Shown here piece by piece: positions 60,003 through 64,000 of a DNA stretch of 64,000 nt; position 1 is the stretch's first letter, and the number at the start of each line of letters is the position of its first letter. The DNA comes from Adiantum capillus-veneris. Taxonomy: Eukaryota; Streptophyta; Polypodiopsida; Polypodiales; Pteridaceae. The notes below the pieces were generated by a model, which saw nothing but the letters and a program-made list of their open reading frames with translations, was not told the origin of the DNA and searched no databases. The translations under genes and the position numbers were made by a program. The DNA is taken from assembly GCA_014529385.2 (NCBI GenBank), contig CM043942.1, forward strand, positions 109,985,641 to 110,049,640, in the 5' to 3' direction.

Positions 60003-60493
60003 CAAGGAGAAAAGTCCAAATGAGGGAAAGCCCACATAGGAGCAAGATCACACAAATCGAGGGGCTGAGAAAGAAAGAAATTTTGAAACTCCCTCTGCAC
60101 TTGGAGGGTTTCAAAAAGATGAAGTTTATGCAGAGGGAGGGGCTGAGAAAGAACGATCTAACCCTCAAGCAGAGCATATCTCTGCCACACCTCCACCTGT
60201 TGAGCTTGAAAATCAAAAGTCTTTTATGCCTGACACACAAACAGATCATAGCACATTAGAAGCAAATTCAGGGAAATGGAGCCCTCAACACTGGAGACAC
60301 AAGAGTCTTGAATAGCAAAAGAGCAAGAGAAGACGCTCCAAGATTTCAACACTAGACAAGAAAACCTCGATGGCAGGCAAACCCAATATGGACCCTTGCT
60401 AGACATCCCTATGATTGTTCCGGTAAAAGCCTATATTAAAGAATATGAAAAGCTATTGTCCAACTACTTATTTGTTTTACAAAATATTTGCAG
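60003..60493 (+). pseudogene. Linker exon 3' of element E (Ulp1-FCP1 junction, right part) and intron
   Basis: It continues the frame of 49530-49635 (DKEKSPNEGKP, then a TAG) and stays open through a charged, partly repeated segment (two GAEKER units) to HWRHKSLE and a TAG near 60315. The frame continues with a lysine/arginine-rich part. An acceptor tatttgcag ends at 60493, directly before the phosphatase domain. It looks like a disordered linker between two enzyme domains. Confidence 0.5.
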
Positions 60494-60977
60494 AGACTGA
60501 TTATTTTGGACGTCAACGGATTGTTGTTGTTTTGGGAGCTGTATGATCCTCATGCAGAAGTTATCAACTTACACAACTTCAGAATATGTGATCGCAGATG
60601 TATTGTGTGTCCAGTAACCAAGGAATTTAAACAGTTTCTACTTACAAGGTTCCGGGTTGCCATATGGTCCTCTATGCTTCAGAGAAACCTCAATCCCCTT
60701 GTAAATATGGTTTGCAACGTACTGGACATTGAATGCTCGCAATTTGATTTTTTGTATTCGTAGAAGGAGTGCATTTACATTGAAGGCAACTACAATCCTC
60801 CCAAACCAAATGTATTGCTATTCTATAGATGTTTTTTTCCAAATCCATGTCCCACATGATGATATCAACACTTTGTTGATAGATGACACATCCCATAAGG
60901 GCTTGCTAAATCCACTGGGCACCACTCTCTCCCCACCCCACCCTCATTTGAAGGTCATGAGCATGACAATTATCTAG
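60494..60977 (+). pseudogene. FCP1/HAD-type phosphatase domain (NLI-interacting-factor-like)
   Basis: FCP1-family phosphatases remove phosphate from proteins such as the RNA polymerase II tail. The domain opens after the splice acceptor with LIILDVNGLL (60500-60526). Here DVNG stands for DxDG; Asn at the second Asp is seen in some plant homologues. PVTKEFKQFLLTRFRVAIWSSM carries the WSS motif II. A TAG at 60761-60763 sits in the segment before KECIYIEGN. After a frame change NTLLIDDTSHKGLLNP (60867-60914) gives the DD acidic motif III and the family hallmark. It ends at a TAG near 60977. A stop and a frameshift make it inactive as it stands. Confidence 0.83.
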
Positions 60978-61242
<265 letters not shown>

Positions 61243-61511
61243 TTATACATTAAACTCTGCATATGTTGTTCAAAATATACAATTATCACACTACCAGCTA
61301 ACAAAGGGACATAGGTAGTGAGACAGACCTCATCTTACATTGAAATAAAGATATGGCCAAATTGTGGGAATCATATCATAACCAAATTGCAAGAAACATT
61401 GGAATGGAAGTCATGAATATAGATTCATTCAAGTTACATTGGCACAATTTGGACTTGATCAGTTAGTTCTCTACAGACAATCTCTTTTTCCCGTCGTTGC
61501 ATTACTTTGTG

Positions 61512-62141
61512 TCAACCAATTAAGAAATAGAACAACGAGGGATTGTTCTCCATGGACTCGTCCATGATGTCGTGCCAAATTTGCAGAAGGTTGAATTGTT
61601 CTCTTATTGTGACCATTGTCACAAGCTTGAGGTCTTTGTCGAATACCTCCACATCTATGACATCATTGTTCTCCAGGCCTACTGACTCTTGATCAATAGG
61701 AATAAACTTAAAGTGGCCTGCAACAATTTGAGAGCACTGGTACCAGAAGGAGATGATAAGGGACTGTGTGTTGATCATGTACTTGGCCACCAAAGTGTCC
61801 AGTGCAACCTCGCAATGTATGCCGTCCACCTCTTTAACATACCAGCCTCTATCAAGTAGCTTGTCACAGAAGCAAGCATCTAGAGATTTACATACCAACA
61901 TTGTCTTTGCAACATGTATGTGGCAGGTGTAAAATAGTTCTACAAATAAACTTATAAGACAAAAATTAGCAATCTTTACCAATTTTGTGGGCACTGAATT
62001 TTGTAGGGACCTTTGCACATCCCTAAACAGTTTGCTTGTGAGAGACTCACACACGGTGGTGTCCGGGACTGGCCAATCAATACAGCTCCAATTGGTAGAG
62101 AGAGGGAGTTTAACCAGATTACTTTTTGATTTTTTTGGTTG
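61512..62141 (-). pseudogene. Unidentified ORF, minus strand
   Basis: 180 codons from the ATG at 62054. The open frame extends upstream (NWSCIDWPVPDTTV before the Met), so the real N-terminus or an exon boundary is farther right. Composition is that of a globular protein, Cys-rich in the middle (MLVCKSLDACFCDKLL), with no retroelement motif. I do not recognise the family. A 5' partner exon was not found between 62142 and 63000. Confidence 0.35.
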
Positions 62142-63365
62142 AGCTAGTAGAAATGCTCATAGAAGAAACCAAGACTCTCGCTAGTTCTTCCATCATACTA
62201 TAAAACACCAATATCAATAGTGTGGGTTACAAAGACGAGACCTATAATACACTCCAGTGGCTCCCATTTCTCGTATGATGAAGGATAGACATCTGCAATT
62301 GCAACAAAAAAATATAAGACACCTTGTCTAGCTACTGAATCGAATGAAGAACTTATGAGAAATTGATCTTGCTCTGTTAATATTGCTCTACCTCTTCAAA
62401 AGAAAAAATAAATAAAGAGAATAGCAAGGTCTAAAAGTAAGAATAGAGATGGAAGGCTATAAACACACTCATAGTTGCATCAAGGATGATAAGCCAATGA
62501 GACATCTTCGCCATTAGCAATCACATCGGAATGACTATAGACATGTTTTACCAAAAAATTTTAAGCAAGTTTCTTGACCACCTCCACTTTGAAATCTAGC
62601 ACTCATGCTTTCCATGCTAAACAAAATAGATTTGCTGTTGAGGATCTTTTCCTCCTTCTTGGTTGCATAAGAACCTAAGAACCTTTGTATATTGTCTGTT
62701 GTTGCCATTGACTATCTATATCGATGGAGTTTGAGATAGTGATAGAGATTATGGTGACTTAGCCTCCTTGGGAGACTAATGATGACGAGACTTTCTGGGG
62801 AGAGAGCACAACCACCCCTAGAGCTATTAGGGCAGGAAGAAGAAGAAGAAGAAACCATGGCTCTTTTTGCGTGGTAGAAGAAAGTGTGAACTTGCTTCCA
62901 ATGGAGGAAAATTCAGTTTTGAACGCTTGGTTAATGGAGCAAGAGCTTTTGGTGGTGGGAGAATGATACAATATTGTAACTGTCTTTCAGCACCATGACT
63001 ACATTCAGACCCTAGGTCCACATACAGATACCTTCAACGTCGTAAAAACAAGTTTTACCTCATGTTCTTCTCTTTCTTTTGCAGTTTTTGATTTATTTCC
63101 TCCTATTTCTATGATAGATTGGCTTGTTGTTCATTGGATGCGCCTCCTTTTCTCTCTCCTCAATAAGGCCCTCCAAATGATGGGGCCAAATTCCCTAATG
63201 GTGCCATCTCACGGTAGAGTGCAATTTTTAGTGCTTTCATTAACTACGTTCTCAGTGTCAAAAATCAAGAAATGGTAATGCTTACTCACCATGCGACTGA
63301 ATGTCTATCGTTGATGTACGCAAGTTGCATTTAACCTTCCGTATGACGCACTACTCAAAACAAAC
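62142..63365. other. Region without recognisable genes
   Basis: AT-rich sequence with scattered short frames. None carries a motif, and no LTR, tRNA or long repeat was seen. Confidence 0.55.
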
Positions 63366-63688
63366 AAGATAGTGGATGTGGAATGGACATTGCAAAGCTT
63401 GAAGTTGCGTTACCAAGCTTTCATATGGAAGAGCCGAGAGGGCTCTTTTACAGTGGTAGAGGACCATTTTGAGTGTGGTAGGTGTATACTGGAGGTGAGT
63501 TCGCCAAGGCAAAGGGTGAAGAGTGGACATTACAAAGCTTGAAGGTGCGTTACCAAGCTTTGGTATGGAAGAGCCAAAAGGGCTCTTTTACAGTGGTAGA
63601 GGACCATTTTGAACGTGGTAGGTGCATACTGGAGGTGAAGGTTGAAGTTGCATCATCAAAGCTTTGTAGTGGTAGGGGACAAAGATGA
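63366..63688 (+). pseudogene. 140-bp tandem duplication of a coding-looking segment
   Basis: The unit starting near 63382 is repeated from 63522. Both copies encode EWTLQSLK.RYQA, WKS..GSFTVVEDHFE and GRCILEV, with conservative differences (L/V, F/L, I/V). The period is 140 bp, not a multiple of three, so the second copy (open 63482-63688) is in another frame. This is an exon-like segment of unknown family, duplicated after or during decay. Confidence 0.55.
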
Positions 63689-64000
63689 GCACGGGAGGCA
63701 CATATGATATCTTGCAACTAGACATGTTTGCCTGACAGATACTTGATAGCTTCACTAACAAATCATTAAGCCCTTTCACTTGCATCAATCTAGCAGCTAT
63801 GACATGGCTGCTTTTGAGCACCATTCTTAATCCTCATTCTTACATATTTACCCACACAGTGCCAAGCACGACATATTTTTTCAATAGCCTCTAACGCTAC
63901 TCTTGTTGCACACATCCCGCAACTGGTCCTGCTCGTGTTGTGCGTTTCTTGTGGCTAGTGCATTCCAATGCCTTTCATCCGCTAAAAATAGTTAGACTAG
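63689..64000. other. Window end, nothing recognised
   Basis: No gene or repeat is supported here. A minus-strand frame at 63824-63588 overlaps the duplication and shows no domain. Confidence 0.6.

Overview
This is a transposon-dominated stretch of plant nuclear DNA. Evidence for a land plant: Ty3/gypsy chromovirus and Athila-like elements, primer-binding sites complementary to plant tRNA-Asp and (imperfectly) initiator tRNA-Met, an L1-type LINE, GT-AG introns, and long compound TG/AG microsatellites. No bacterial, organellar or intact single-copy host gene is present. Seed plant or fern cannot be decided from the window; the nested repeats and pseudogene debris suggest a large genome.

Layout. 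1-4672: the 3' end of a badly decayed LTR element on the + strand, stopping in a partial LTR. 4673-6424: remnants of an unidentified minus-strand gene. 6719-38614: one old minus-strand chromovirus (called G1 here; 123-bp LTRs, about 9 percent diverged by my hand count) into which three other elements have jumped: an L1-like LINE (10604-17394), a gag-protease-only LTR element B (18067-27441) and a gag-pol LTR element C (27554-37373). Removing the three leaves an ordinary chromovirus of about 5.9 kb, and each insertion is bounded by a target-site duplication. 38620-39971: microsatellite-rich spacer.

39972-60977 is the most unusual part. Three degenerate host-type coding segments lie in a row on the + strand: a histone H3/CENH3-like fold, a Ulp1-type (C48) SUMO-protease domain with introns, and, joined to the Ulp1 side by a linker reading frame, an FCP1/HAD-type phosphatase domain. 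The histone fold is split by the gag-only LTR element D (40279-48151). The linker between the protease and the phosphatase is split by LTR element E (49636-59997). 60978-64000 holds a compound microsatellite, an unidentified minus-strand ORF and a 140-bp tandem duplication of a coding-looking segment.

How the parts relate. B and E are both gag-protease elements with no reverse transcriptase, RNase H or integrase. Both have a tRNA-Asp-type primer site and both carry the same C-terminal repeat around W[IV]P[KR]. D carries only a gag-like ORF. B and D have nearly identical LTR pairs, so elements that cannot copy themselves have moved recently and must have been copied in trans. Only C and G1 carry pol genes here, and both are broken.
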